Origin: Icerya purchasi
Lineage: Eukaryota; Arthropoda; Insecta; Hemiptera; Monophlebidae
Assembly (NCBI GenBank): GCA_039619475.1
Contig: CM077116.1
Span: forward strand, 5,828,001 to 5,892,000
Reading direction: 5' to 3'
Length of the DNA stretch: 64,000 bases
Below are positions 35,201 to 47,188 of this stretch, piece by piece (position 1 is the stretch's first letter; the number at the start of each line of letters is the position of its first letter). Position numbers and translations under genes: made by a program. The notes below the pieces were generated by a model that did no database searches, was not told where the DNA came from, and saw only the letters and a list, made by a program, of their open reading frames with translations.

Positions 35201-37001
35201 CATGGATGTGAGCCGAAGAATATCTGACGTGTAAAGTAATGAAAATAATTTAGGTGGTAATAATTAAAATTATCGGATTTATTATAATAAATTTAAATTT
35301 TTAAAAATTATAGTTCCTAAAATTATAACAGGGAAGATGTTGTTTATAAAAAATTCGGTACCAAAAAAATTATAGGAAAATAAGAGAAAAGCTGTGCACC
35401 TCGTTTATCGAATTTTTGCTTTAAAAAATTTCAAGCAACCTCCGGCCATAAAACGTGCTCGTTCCAGAAATGACAAACGAAATCGTTCGCTCGGTATAAA
35501 ACTTTCTATAATGTAAAAAGTCTCTACCGATCTGCAGGTGTAATCAGACACTTGGCCCCTTGCAAGTGGCATATAAAAATGGCATAAAAATCACCTGCGG
35601 TTACACGCTGTATTTCAGTCCTCTGTTTAAAAGCGACGCACTTTCTCGTTTTCCTTTTGTTTGATTTCAAAAGCAGTCTAGGCTTCTTTTTTTTTTTTTG
35701 AAAGTAGCGGTAGAATCTACCAAGAAATTATAAAACTCCTTTGGCTAATCCGGTCTTCGGAATGTTTAATATTTTCACCAAATCGGAATAAATGAAAAGA
35801 GAGAAAAAAAAAATAATTTTTACCAATTTCAAAAACAAAAAAGAAAAGCTTATTATATATGTTCGTCGCGAATGATTTTATTTTATTTTTTTTTCGCTCC
35901 CGCATCATTGTCGAATATTTAGACCGATTTTGATCATTCCTCGTTGGTCGGAGAGTGTATCAGTCAGCGGCTGTACACCGTAATATAAGCACACCGATGA
36001 AACTAAATACTCGGCGGTAGTAATCATTAAAAATCGTAAAAAAACGGTATCTCTTTGTTGAAGTTTTTAGTAAACAAACTCAATTGGCACTTAAAATATT
36101 ATTATTATTATTAAACGTGAAAACGTAAGTTGGAAGAAAACTATTTTTGCTTATGCGAGGAAAATAAATTTAAAAAATAGCGCCATTTCTCATCACTGCC
36201 GGCTCTGCTTTCTTCGTTGCGTATAACTTCGGACCGTGTCGACTGATTCCAATGGTACTCTTTGTTTATTAGAAACTTTACCGGTTAGATGGGTAATTAA
36301 AAAAAAAAAAAATCACTTAAGAGATATATTTTCTTTGCTTAATATAATCCGATTAAAATTAACCGAAAAATGTTAAATAGCCGGAAAATATGAACATCTT
36401 AAATTTTAAAATTGGATGCGTGATGAATGAGAAGGAAGCTTAAGGTACACACATATTATATATGTAGATTCGAAGATAAAAATGATGAATTTGAAGTATA
36501 ATGCCCAAAAGGCGATTTGCAAGCTCATCACTGACGGAATTTGAACACTATATTTTTAAACCGATACTCTTTATAGAGTACCAAAAGTAGCTTTCATTTT
36601 ATTCGGTTGATCTACCCAGATTACCATTCAACAAAAATATTTACACCAAAAATCGTGAAAACAGATTTAGAAATGCAAAAATTACCGACACTTGAAGATT
36701 TATTCTAAAAGTTTAATAAAAATGCGCTAAAAAGTAAAAAATAATTTTATCTGATATATCGAAAATAATTTATTTTACGGTGAAATATACACTTAAAGAT
36801 GTTACGATAATTTGTAAACGACATTAATACTTCTTGGAGTCTCCGTACATCACATATAAATTACAACAGTAATTAAAAATCACATATTAAATAGTCTCGA
36901 CCTTGGTTTAACGCGATTACATCGTTACACTTATTTAATACAGTTTCTATAACGATAGTATCCTAATTTTATTTATCTCCTAAAGCTGCCTTAATACCGT
37001 A
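35201..37001. other. Non-coding stretch
   Basis: No recognised gene. A TATAAAA at 35572-35578 and an initiator-like TCAGTC at 35615-35620 lie about 45 bp apart, too far for a standard core promoter; a CATAAAA nearer the initiator is weaker. Confidence 0.35.
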
Positions 37002-37690
37002 TTGAATTTCCACGCTACCCGAGTAGGTGCCTATTTTATATTTGCAATTTCAGAAGACGTCCTTCGTTCAAGAAACCTCACAGTCAACTATTGCTGGGTT
37101 CCTGGTCACACTGGAACTGTCGGCAACACTGTCTGCGATGAAGCCGCTAAATCTGCAGCACGAACTTGCGCCCTTGTATTCCACATTCCGATCTCCGTTC
37201 GACGGCGAGAGGGCACATTTGCAGTCGGATTTGAATACACTCCACCAGTATAAAGCCAGCGATTTCCATAAGAGTATTATTACTCAAGGAAGCTTGGTAT
37301 TTTCCAAAGAAGTTTCACACTCCAATATCTCGGCACATGATCACAACGTTGACGACAGTCGGTTTCGTTTAAATCACTGTGCCTTACACGTGCTTTTGTA
37401 CAGATTTGGTGTTTGGCAGAAATTAGCACCCGTTCACACTCGGATGATACCGATATGACACTCTGGATGCAAAAGGGCGGAACAATCGAGTTTATTTTCT
37501 AGACTTATTTCGTTAGGCCAGCGGATATTATATGTTCTCTACTTTCTTCATCTGATCCTAATGTATATTATTGTTTATTTAATTTGATTACAGAATGTAG
37601 AATTAGGCTTATAAGTTTACAATGCTACATATGCTTGTGCTTTTTATGATTGGTTCCTTCGAAAGTCCAATAAAATAAAATAAATAAATA
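37002..37690 (+). mobile_element. RNase-H LINE 3' end (5'-truncated copy)
   Basis: The plus strand at about 37074-37175 translates to NLTVNYCWVPGHTGTVGN followed by DEAAKSA, the conserved RNase H block (WVPGHxGxxGNExADxxAKxA) of I-like and related LINEs. A frameshift near 37175 moves the following C-terminal part (SDFHKS, then LNHCALHVLLYRFGV) to another frame, ending at 37458. About 230 bp of 3' UTR follows, closing with AATAAAATAAAATAAATAAA, a simple A-rich tail. Endonuclease and reverse transcriptase are missing, so this is a 5'-truncated, inactive insertion. Its 3' UTR differs from the family ending in TTGACGAGCCC, so it is a separate lineage. Confidence 0.8.
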
Positions 37691-38399
37691 TGTATTGTAA
37701 TTTTAATTCGGCATGCTGAGATTTTAATAAGTAGTAATGCTGTTTACGAATAATTATAATATTCTTACAAGTACGATTAATCGAGTAATAATTTACTTTT
37801 CTAGCGAGCTTTTATGAAATTTTCATAGTAAATCTCGATTGTTTTTTTTTTTGTAATAAACTATTTTATAAATGTAACGAGATAGTTTTTGTTTTTAAAG
37901 TTGTTGTAATATGCGGAATATATTAGAGAACATTGTTTTTTATGAACCGTGTCATTAAACGAGATTTGATAACGGACTAATAAGAGTACTCTTTTTTAAT
38001 CAATCGTTTCAAGCAACTTCGTGAATCGAACTGACGACAAACGCTCATGGTAACCGTAGATGCCAATGGAACTAATTTACTTCACTTTTTTTTGAGAAAT
38101 TTAAAAGTGCTCCGTTTCCGCCATTCGGCGCATACTATGTCGTCCCCTTGAAAATGAGTTTTTTCCTTCTCTCAAGTGCCACAAGGCAGCATTTTCGCAG
38201 GCAATTTATTCAAAATCACCCGATGAAATTTATTCCTTTCGCGGAAACTACAGTTGTTTGTCGTGCCCATATTATACTTTCATTGAAGTTTTCGTGTAAG
38301 TTACTGAAGCTCTTTTTTTTTCACTTAAATTTGTAGCTCACACGCACTTACAGTCATCGTGTTAAGAATATTTCCGGTAACTTAGCTTACTAAAGCACG
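37691..38399. other. Non-coding stretch
   Basis: Nothing recognised. Confidence 0.35.
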
Positions 38400-39365
38400 C
38401 TCGTTAGATAACGATCTAGATATTTAGACGGATTCAAAGCGTTTTGCGTTCGTCAAATAAATATTTTCTTCTTAGACTCGATGCTCTTCAGACGGTAGAA
38501 TAAAACGGTAAATTCCGAGCGCGGTCGAAATTTTCATAAATAACGATGATATTTTCGATTCCTTTTTTCTTCCCGTCAATTAAGCCGATTAGAGCAGTCT
38601 CGGAAAGGAATTAAAAAAAAAAAGAAAAAAAACTCTTCAGCTAATTTAAGCCGATTAGCAGCGCAGTTATTTTTTACGGCGACACAGAGATTCCGAGAGA
38701 GATTACGTACCGGTCAGTAATAACTTTTCATGAAGAGAGAGAGAAAGAAGAGACAGCGAGTAGGATGTGGCCAGGGGTTAAAGATTTTCCGAGAAACCTA
38801 CGTCGTTTCAAAACTGGAAAAGAAACGATCGAATGTGGTGTGCTGTATTTCGCGCGATAGTTTAACGGCGTCGGTTTTCGACAAAAGACGGCAGCTCCGA
38901 ATGAGACTATAATAAAAATCAGCGACTGCTGGACGGTTTAAAATCAATTTAACCAGCACCACCAATACGACTATGTTCCTAATATTTTCTCGTAAAGCGA
39001 TACGGTTATTGCGCATACATTTCGGCCGACTGATTTACTATTTTCGATACGAGCTGACACGGATATAAAACACGAGCTGGCAGCAGAGGCCAGCGACTTT
39101 TTCAATGATAGCAGCCTGGAAAAAGAATTATGGCGCGGTTCCGAAGCGCGAGAATATCCATTTTTATTATCCGGCTTAAACAGCAGACCGGGGAATTTTA
39201 TACGGGAATTATTATTCGTTCGCGCCGAGTAGCGATAAATAAAGATTGGCTTTTGTCGAATGGATATGCTGGTGTCGTATTTTACTGCCACTTATTCCTT
39301 ACCGTTGCCATTCGACGAACCTGTTGCAGCGACGCAGTCGCATGTCTAGTATGCGCTTAAAATGA
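38400..39365. other. CpG-richer stretch with opposed short frames
   Basis: Open frames of 60-106 codons occur on both strands (for example minus-strand 38971-39291) and CpG is more frequent than around it. No motif was identified. It could be regulatory DNA or an unrecognised exon. Confidence 0.2.
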
Positions 39366-40093
39366 TATTTCGTCTTGCTTCGTATTTATTTACCTTTTAT
39401 TTTTTTTTTGGCTTTCGTTCCCTTTCCGGCAGCGAGGAACTTTACGCGTTCAACACCGTAACTTCTGGTATTACTCGTGCTTTTGACTAATGCGACTAGT
39501 GCGACTAATTAGTGACAAAGGAAATAAAATAATATAAAAAAAATTTAAAGAATGTCTTTCATTTATTAATGCGATAAAAACAAGGAAAATAATTTTTGCC
39601 GTTCCGTCGAAGAGAATAGAAGCATTGGTCGATATACGAAATGGTATTTTTTAGACCGATGCATTCGTTTCATTATTTTTAAAATATGTCAATTTGATAG
39701 GCTCGCAAAAATCATAATCGTTTTTTCTATCGCGTTAATAAATAAAAGCCATTATTTAATTTTATATTTGTTTATATTTTAAAACTTTTTATTACATTTG
39801 TGGACGAATGAGAGCGTAAGAGAGAAACGAGAATATCTGTGTACAAATGTGATCTGACGGCGATTTTAAAATAACGTAATTTACTTAATAGCGAGCAGAG
39901 TAATCATCTCGAAGGATTTTTGTTTTTAATTGCACTTTTTATCAGTTTCTAACAACCTAAAACCCGACATATATCTGCAATGAAATGATCGGAAGCGAAG
40001 TTAAATAAAAGCCTTTACTAAAAACAGCATCGAGCTTTTTTCGGAAGAACCCGAACGTTTCCGAAATTGTCATCATCAAGAAAAGGTGTAGCG
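39366..40093. other. Non-coding stretch
   Basis: Nothing recognised. Confidence 0.35.
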
Positions 40094-40260
40094 TTTTTTT
40101 TTTTTTTTTTTTTTAATTTTTATTTTGGGTTCGTCAACCGGGTACCTTTACCAAGAAACAATTAAAAAAGGAAGGAGTCAAAGGTGTAACGTTAAATGTA
40201 TTTGTGTGCCTATATGTGTATGTTGTTTTTGACTTTGATACGCTATTGATGAATTGTGCT
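40094..40260 (-). mobile_element. LINE 3' UTR and tail (same family as 59.1 kb)
   Basis: Read on the minus strand, the segment contains TTTCTTGGTAAAGGTACC and then GGTTGACGAACCC followed by AATAAAAATT and a long A-run (the T-run at 40094-40114). This aligns with the plus-strand LINE end at 59101-59162. Only the 3' UTR is clear; a short upstream translation (TFDSFLF) resembles the tail of the 13.3 kb copy. It is a severely 5'-truncated insertion. Confidence 0.7.
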
Positions 40261-40281
40261 ATACGCTTTTTAGTTGATTTT

Positions 40282-40360
40282 TTTTTGGGGGGGGGTCACT
40301 AACTATGGACATTTACCCAGGGCGCAAGTGAAATTTTTGGATGTTTCGCGGCAACGGGCT
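40282..40360 (+). repeat. Short dispersed segment shared with 13.92 kb
   Basis: A G-run followed by CTAACTATGGACATTTACCC and GAAATTTTTGGATGTTTC aligns by eye with 13915-13980. Both copies lie just upstream, in plus coordinates, of nothing recognisable and near a minus-strand LINE tail. Confidence 0.5.
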
Positions 40361-41344
40361 TTTCCACATTTATGGTTGTTGACGCGTACCAAAACATGGC
40401 CTCATTTGGTAGAAAAACAGTGTGAAATTTTATTTCCTATTTTTTTTTTATCTCGTTTCTGGAGACATTTTTTTATTGCAGCGCAGGGCAGTTTATTGAG
40501 TTGCTTATTTAAAAGTTCAATTGAACAGAATCTATAATTGAAGTTTCGACAATCTTTACTAGCTAATAACTTTCCCACCTTCGCATTCATCATTTTCGTT
40601 CAATTAGTTTGAAATGATAAAAAAAGAAAAACTTTGCACAAAAGAAAATACACGTTCTCATCGAAATAAACTACAATCACGGGGAAATGTCGGTAATTTT
40701 AATTGTTGTAATTGTTGCTAATGTTTACTGCCATTTTTTCGTATGCTCATTTAATTAAAATTACAAGTATTTTTAAATTAAATTGTTTCATCTAATATTG
40801 AAATGGCGTGTTGGAGCCAGTTTGTGACGTTTATTGTTACGGTTTTTTTTTTTTTTTTTCTGATCTAATCGTGTGTGTAATGGCGGTTTTGCGTATGTTG
40901 ATATTTTAAAGTGGGTGAGATTACTCGATTGAACAAAACAGTTCGGTCCCTTTACATTGCTACTGAATTTGACCGATTGTTACGAGCGTAGTTTTTTATA
41001 AGTGAACGAATGGAATGAAGATGTTTTTATAAACCGGATAGAGAACTGAAATGAATTATAAAAGACTACCACCATCAAAGGATCTAAAGGACGTTCTTAC
41101 GGCGGGATTCTGAAAGATCGAATTATACATATGTAAAATTGATCCTTCGGGCTTTTGAGTCCTCCAAATACAGTCTTTTATAATTATCGTAGAAAAGTTG
41201 GTTTCAATGATGATGTTTCAAAACAAATTTTGATTCTTAACAGATTTACTAAATTTGACTGCGGGAGACTTTTGATTTAAATATGAAAAAGAGCAAATTA
41301 CCGAGCCAAATATTTCATTTATACCGATTATTCCCAAAAACAAT
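40361..41344. other. Non-coding stretch
   Basis: No recognised gene. There is a T-run at about 40842-40859. Confidence 0.4.
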
Positions 41345-41940
41345 TCATAAATGGGACGGATCAGGTTTATTGCTCTGCGAACTTCTTGCTAAAAGTTCGT
41401 TTTGCCGCCGGCAACATTACACCAAACTGAAGGCAACAATTCGCCGCCAGCGTTATAATAAACAGGTGTTTGCTTTTAAAGTCGAGACAACATTTTAAAT
41501 TTCGCTAATGTGTTTGAATAAAAACATATTATAAGAACATTTTAGGATGAAATAGTTACTAACAGTTAAATAAGAGTAGAGAAATATTTTAAAGGAGAAA
41601 AAGCTGTTTTAGAAAGAAAGTAAGACGGTTTAATTACGTTCCGTTTTTTCTAGAATAATTTAGCATTCATTCTAATTTGACTTTTAGCAATGATGTTATC
41701 ATAAAATATTCTTATAATTTGTTTTTATTCGCCATAAGTGTTCATGCAACACTAATGCAGTAGATAAAAAAACGTTATTTAACACATTAGTACATAAAAC
41801 TGAAAATTTTCACTCAACATTAAAAACAAACACACTTGCTCATTATAACGCTTGGCGGCGAACCGTGACTTTCGGCGTAATGCTGCTGACGGCAAAACGC
41901 GTCGCGGCGAACTACGCTAGACCCCCCCCCCTCATAAATG
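41345..41940. mobile_element. Non-autonomous long-inverted-repeat element with 9-bp target duplication
   Basis: TCATAAATG flanks the element exactly at 41345-41353 and 41932-41940. Inside (41354-41931, 578 bp), a left arm (about 41372-41575) is inverted in a right arm (about 41680-41925). Matching blocks include TTTTGCCG, TTCGCCGCCA, GCGTTATAAT, CTAATGTGTT, GAATAAAAAC and ATTATAAGAA in the same order, with a roughly 50-bp extra segment in the right arm. A 9-bp duplication with long arms and G-rich termini fits Mutator-like (MULE), Merlin or foldback elements. There is no ORF. The left arm has lost several CpGs kept in the right arm, which suggests age. The exact superfamily is not settled. 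Confidence 0.85.
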
Positions 41941-42219
41941 CATTAGAATTACTCCTTAGATGGAAAGTGTTATTTTCATTTTAAGAGTAAAAACGCTGCA
42001 AATTTCGTTTTATCATATTACTCCGGCGTAAAAATAAAATAATCGACAACATCCATGTATGTACAAATATATATATGTATATGTATATTTGAAAAAAAAA
42101 AAATGGGATTCGGCAGTTGTAGCATTTTTATTACGTTTTATACGCTTTCAGATAACGATGTCTGAGGTAGAAATTATTATTTCGATTTTAAATCATTTAT
42201 ATTTCGGGTTTTTTCTCGG
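41941..42219. other. Non-coding stretch
   Basis: Nothing recognised. Confidence 0.35.
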
Positions 42220-43130
42220 GCAGTAGAAATGACGGTGAATTGCGATCGGAGATGCTATTTCGACCGAGAAGCGTGGTTATCCCGAACGTAACCGTTCTGT
42301 CGGCTGTGTTGCGCGAGCGAATTGGGTTCGCGGGGTGAAGCGCGGTCGAAAAACGCGGAGATACAGCGTTTACCGTTGAGCAGCGTATAGCTACGAGAGT
42401 CACGAGAGAACTTATAAAATCCCGGAAAGACAGGGTAGTGACCGCTTTAAGATACGTATCATATAAGAAATGTTCTAGAAAAATCGGCGGCGTTCATAAT
42501 ATTAATTGATAAGGTAGCGGGTAATTTCAGCGATTCGACTATGTCGTTCGGTAAAAGCCCATCGTGTACCGACATCTTCGTTCGTGCATCTGGCATTATA
42601 GTTCGATAATGGTTCTATGGCGTAATTCGATGTACATTACAGAGTTTAGTCGTACTTTTAATTTGTCAAGAGATCACGTCGTTGCGTCCATCAGTTCATT
42701 CTGGTCGTCGTTATTAATTTCTTCTGGCTTATTGCTACACGTGGCGCAAATTTTGTTGTAATTGATCAATTTTTTATTTGTTTTGTTTGTAAATTTTTTT
42801 TTTAGCCACAAGTTATGTTCGTAAATTGTTTTTCCTTGTGTTTTTGCTGTAATTTCTTTAAATATAAATCGCGATTTATTATACCAGGTGTTTCTTATTG
42901 GACACGTGGTGGGCCCGTGACATCTCCACCGGGGAGACACAACCGCCTTCGAACGGCGGGTTTCGCGTTCTGAATTTATTTTTCCCCTTTTCGGAAATTT
43001 CTTTTCGTTTATTTTTTTTATCGACAATTTTTTTTTCTTCCCCTAAAGTCTAATGTTCTGCTAAGCAGAGCTGTTCCGGTGGTAGCAAACCGTCATTTGC
43101 CAGTGGCGCCGGTTTTGAATAAATTTTTTT
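42220..43130. other. GC-richer patches and one unidentified minus-strand frame
   Basis: 42220-42440 and 42890-42970 are CpG-rich islands in AT-rich DNA. A minus-strand frame of 117 codons (42674-43027) starts basic and ends acidic, with a CATCSN segment. It matches no family I recognise and has no visible signal or domain. A TATAAAA sits at 42413-42419 on the plus strand. GTGGCGCC near 43100 superficially resembles a retroviral-type primer site but does not continue as one. Confidence 0.2.
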
Positions 43131-43217
43131 TTCCATTTTATATGTTTTTTATAATTTCATGATGTAATCCATCCTCATCTCGAAATCTCCGAGAAGGAAG
43201 AAAATCGAATCATATCA

Positions 43218-43218
<1 letters not shown>

Positions 43219-43257
<39 letters not shown>

Positions 43258-43280
43258 TTTAAATATATATTATATATATA
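43219..43280. repeat. (TA)n microsatellite
   Basis: About 60 bp of TA with a few TGTA and TTTTAAA interruptions. Confidence 0.9.
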
Positions 43281-43281
43281 G

Positions 43282-44280
43282 GTGTGTTTAAATTAGGTCC
43301 TTAGACATAACTCTAACGATTCTGATGAAATTTACGAATTAGGGGTTTTTAAAGCTTAGAGAAATCGATTGGTCAAGATCTTATTGCCGACCAAACTTAA
43401 CGAAAGGAGAAATTTTAAAAAGGAAATATCCCCGATTTGTGTAAGTTATGATTATATTTTTCGGATTTATTTAAACGAAAACAAATCGCTTATTTACACG
43501 ATGGCGTAAAAAACAATTAACTTAGTAGCCATTTGTAATTAAAAATAAAGGCGTAGTTATTAAATATATTTGTCTACCCTTTACACAAGGGGATTTCAAT
43601 ATTCTGTAAATTCAAATACATAAAATTGTTATAGAGCTATACACAGATATGAGGATAATTGTAATATTTCTGGTTTACGAATATTTATTTTTATTTTTGT
43701 ATACAAAAATGTAGCTTTCGTATCAGGTACATATTATGGCTAAATGTTCTTCTTGTGAAATCCGTTAACCGGTTTTTGCAAGTTCAGAATAGAGCCGAAG
43801 TTAATAAATTAAGTGAGCAATTCTTGTATTTATACCATTGGTGCTGCGTAGCTCTTACGAATAAAATTCACGAATAACGTAGGAAATTGATTAGTCCAGG
43901 AAATGGAAGCAAAACTTGGTGTTCGTGTTAGTTACATTTTGGGTTTAACAAAAAGTGAGTTTAACAATTCGCTTATTTACCGTGTTAAATAGAAAACCGG
44001 ATTTTCGCGATTAAATCGGTTTGTTCGCGATATGCAGCGATTTTAAATATTACACCAAACTAAAATACACTTTTAAAGTTGAAGATAATAATAGGGTGGT
44101 AAGACGAATTGTACGTTTCGTATTCATACACTTGTTCTATGTTTAAATGTTGCTGAAACTTACGATAATATTATATACTTTGATTGATCTGCAAGTTCGA
44201 AATAAATCCGAGCAATACATATTACATATATTGTACGTATTTGTATATATGAATATATTTAATTTACGTATGTGTCGATT
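43282..44280 (+). repeat. Degenerate internally repeated region after TA repeat
   Basis: Related phrases recur about 480-520 bp apart: AGAAATCGATTGGTCAAGAT (near 43360) with GGAAATTGATTAGTCCAGG (near 43885), and AAATCGCTTATTTACACG (near 43483) with AATTCGCTTATTTACCGTG (near 43966). A third related phrase, GCAAGTTCRGAAT or GCAAGTTCGAAAT, occurs near 43780 and 44190. The pattern suggests an old duplicated dispersed repeat of unknown class. No coding motif. Confidence 0.45.
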
Positions 44281-45111
44281 TTAAATAATGAAAGTTACAA
44301 GTCAATTCCCGAAAGCATTCCGCCATTTACGAGCGAATTATTTTCTTATTCGACGCTACTAATCCGGTCGAGCTTTCTCGTCTTTGCATTATTTTCTCGG
44401 TGAAGACGGCGTTCTTCGGGGAAATGTTCTAAATTAATGGATTGCTCGAATACGGAACCAACTAACGGCCAGTGCCAGATATCCAAAGTCTGTATCAGTA
44501 ACGATAGCGCGATTATACACTAATTATTAAGAAGAAAACTAACACGCATGCGGAGATAATTATTCGCTTTTCTGTCGCCTACACACCCGCCATTATCAGA
44601 GCATGTCTTCTATTAAAACAGTGCCAGCGATAGGCGTTACTTCTTCCGCTCTCAACAGGTGCACTAGCACGCTCTAGATGACTTGCTACGATAAAATAAA
44701 AACAAAAAAAACGCTACGAGGCCGGCATTACACCTTTCTGATTAGCCTGCTTTTCGACGTTGAACATTCTCTGCGTCATTAGTTGATCTTGAAATGGACA
44801 AATGTCTCAAATGTAGCATAGAAATCCTCGCACTGTTTGCTAAAGTGGAATTAATGATGCTACGAAAATAAACCGGAATTCCTTAAAATAACGGACAGAG
44901 AAAAAAAGAAAAAAAGAAACAAAAGAAAAATGGAAAAAAGTTGTTGTCAAGAGCTGGATAAAAGTAATACAAAACAGAAAGGGGCACGCATTTTCAGTTG
45001 CTTTCAATTAGTTCTTAACGAAAAATTTTATACTATTTATTTTAAAGAATTTTGGAGTTGCAATAAGTTTCGCATTATCATCAGCTTTCAATCGTCCAGT
45101 GCCATTGGGCT
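44281..45111. other. Non-coding stretch
   Basis: No recognised gene. Confidence 0.35.
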
Positions 45112-45180
45112 CAGTACAATATGAAGAGCTTAACTTCACAATCCAGGATATTATATGTGGGACTTACTTTGCTTGATCGA
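45112..45180 (+). repeat. SINE-like module, copy B (partial)
   Basis: GAGCTTAACTTCACAATCC, then GATATTATATGTGGGACTTA, match copies at 14.9 and 59.56 kb. No tRNA-like head is visible upstream. Confidence 0.55.
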
Positions 45181-45830
45181 AATTTTACTCCGCGCTCAAC
45201 ACGGATTTTCTGATGAATTCGGCTTCCGGACAAGTCTTACCGGCAATACGAAATCTAGAGACAGTTGTACACTTGCGTCGTTTGAAAATCGACGTAACGA
45301 ATAAAAAGAACAGTGCACTGGGGTACGATGGTTCCGAACGGGGCGGCGCGAATTCGTTTGTTTTTTTTTGCTTTTTTTTGTCCGTGCAGCACTCAGTGAT
45401 TTCCGTGAAATTTCCGAGCAGGTCGCTGGTCTGGTTCTTCAGTTGCTACGTAATGTATTTAGTTTGTCGTCTGCGCGAAGATGTTCGCCATCTCGATAGA
45501 AGCGCAGAGAAAACACTACATTATAGAATAGTCAGATCATCTAGATATCAAATGAGTAGTGCCGTGCCCGGTAGTTCTGATATAATAAATTGACCGCGGA
45601 CGAGCGTTTTTCTGGAAATAAACGAGTTGTTCTCGACCAGTGTCTCGAAGAAGAAATCTCTAAAAACGAAAGACAACTTTGCCACGGGAATTTTCGACGT
45701 TCTTTATCACAGATCATTGAACTGAAAATCTCTGACCCGATCCGCCGTTCACTGGTTCTTAAAATGACATCTAGCTTCGAGTTAATTTGCATATTATAAT
45801 CGCTCGGAATCCAGACAGCGACGTTTAGTT
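45181..45830. other. Stop-poor stretch, no supported gene
   Basis: A 126-codon plus-strand frame (45213-45593), a 69-codon frame in a different phase (45590-45799) and an opposed 83-codon frame overlap. None has a motif. CpG is slightly raised. An unrecognised exon cannot be excluded. Confidence 0.2.
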
Positions 45831-46357
45831 CTCTACACGTTTAGTTCGAATAATGGAAATGATTTATAAAAATACAACAACAACAACAACATCGAGAAAA
45901 AAGCTTCACACTGAGAACCCAACTGAAACGCACCGAACGATTATTTAATAAGTTGACTATGGCAGCAGCGATAGATTTGGACACGCTGAAATGAGACAAA
46001 ATAACTAGTTTGGCGAGTATCACAACGTTCGCTTGTGATTTGGAGCACCGCAATAATAAAACGTGTGATTGTAGAAAATGGGACTGTCTCTAATCACGAC
46101 AGTTCTGGTACTGGCAGGGATGCAGTGATATTAACAGAATCAAGTATATTTTTGGAAAGATAAATTGGAGTTAGGCGAGTTAATGGAATTCTTAAATAAT
46201 GCGTTGAAGCCTATAATAATAGGCTTAATTACACAAAAGCCGAAGAAGAATAACGTGGTACATCGAAATCGATTTTTTTTTAAATTTTAGAAGAAAAAAG
46301 TTTTTACGGTCAATGGGACGCCCCCTAATGAGATCCGAAGGGCAGAGTTTCTATATC
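45831..46357. other. Non-coding stretch
   Basis: Includes a short (AAC)n run at about 45877-45892. Nothing else recognised. Confidence 0.4.

Positions 46358-46388
<31 letters not shown>
46358..46388. repeat. (TA)n microsatellite
   Basis: TA dinucleotide run with a TGTA near its end. Confidence 0.9.
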
Positions 46389-46389
<1 letters not shown>

Positions 46390-46519
46390 TTATAGATTTT
46401 TTTTTATAATATTGTGTTTTGCAGAATTTTTTTCAATTAATAATTTAATAGGTAATTCAACCATTAGTGTGCAGTCAAATCAAAATAATGCTCTGCGGAA
46501 TGTGCTCGGGTTTGAAGTA

Positions 46520-47188
46520 ATAGTAATCAGTGACGGATCCACGGGGGTAAAAATATGGGACATTTCCCCCCTTCAAAGAACCAAAACCTTGATGGAAAAA
46601 TTTGTTCATAACAGAAAAACTTAATTTATACTATAAAAGATTTGTATATATGTTACAACGTATGGATTTAATTATAACTAATATTTAATACCGCTTTCAC
46701 TAGTAAAACTATTAATGTTACATTTTTATTTTATTTCAAACCCAAGTTTCATCGGTCTTTTGCCTTTCTTATTTATTTTTAATTTTTATTTTGTAATGTA
46801 AATGAAAATAGTTCAATAAGAAATATATATATATATTTAAACTTGCTCAGGAACAAAGAATTCCGATCGGATTGCTAACAAAAATAGAAAAGAAGTAAAG
46901 TCTAATAAAAATACTATCTTTCTTACTATTTCTAAACTGCAATATTTAAGATATAATTTTATAATTTCGTTTTATTTTTCACCCCAAAATATAAGACAAA
47001 ATTTAAATTAAGAATTTTAATAATTATGTATATTTAAAACATTTTAAAATTTCTATAAAGGTCGCTATTTGATTTTCTTTACGAAACAAAGGGTATTTCT
47101 CAAATCTATTGCCTACCGTATAAGATATTACGTAATTATGTCATCCCCCCGAAAAAAATATCTTCTTGCATCCGCCCCTGATAGTAGT
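46520..47188. mobile_element. Non-autonomous hAT-like element (653 bp)
   Basis: The left terminus CAGTGACGGATCCA starts at 46528. The right terminus, read inverted, is CAGGGGCGGATGCA and ends at 47180; the two match at 11 of 14 positions. Immediately outside are ATAGTAAT (46520-46527) and ATAGTAGT (47181-47188), an 8-bp target duplication with one mismatch. CAGxGGCGGAT-type ends with an 8-bp duplication are characteristic of hAT superfamily transposons. Both ends carry G- or C-runs just inside the terminal repeats. The interior is very AT-rich and contains no transposase motif, so this is a deletion derivative mobilised in trans. Confidence 0.8.

Noticed and set aside
35572..35620. TATAAAA with TCAGTC as a core promoter
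   Set aside because: Spacing of about 45 bp is too long for a TATA-initiator pair.
42674..43027. 117-codon minus-strand frame as a possible retroelement gag
   Set aside because: No zinc knuckle, protease or other gag motif, and no LTR pair. Mentioned only as an unidentified frame.
43095..43112. GTGGCGCCGG as an LTR primer-binding site
   Set aside because: Only the first 7 bases fit a tRNA-derived primer site, the continuation does not, and no LTR ends were found.
45213..45593. 126-codon plus-strand open frame
   Set aside because: No motif, contains T-run-encoded Phe stretches, and has opposed frames of similar size.
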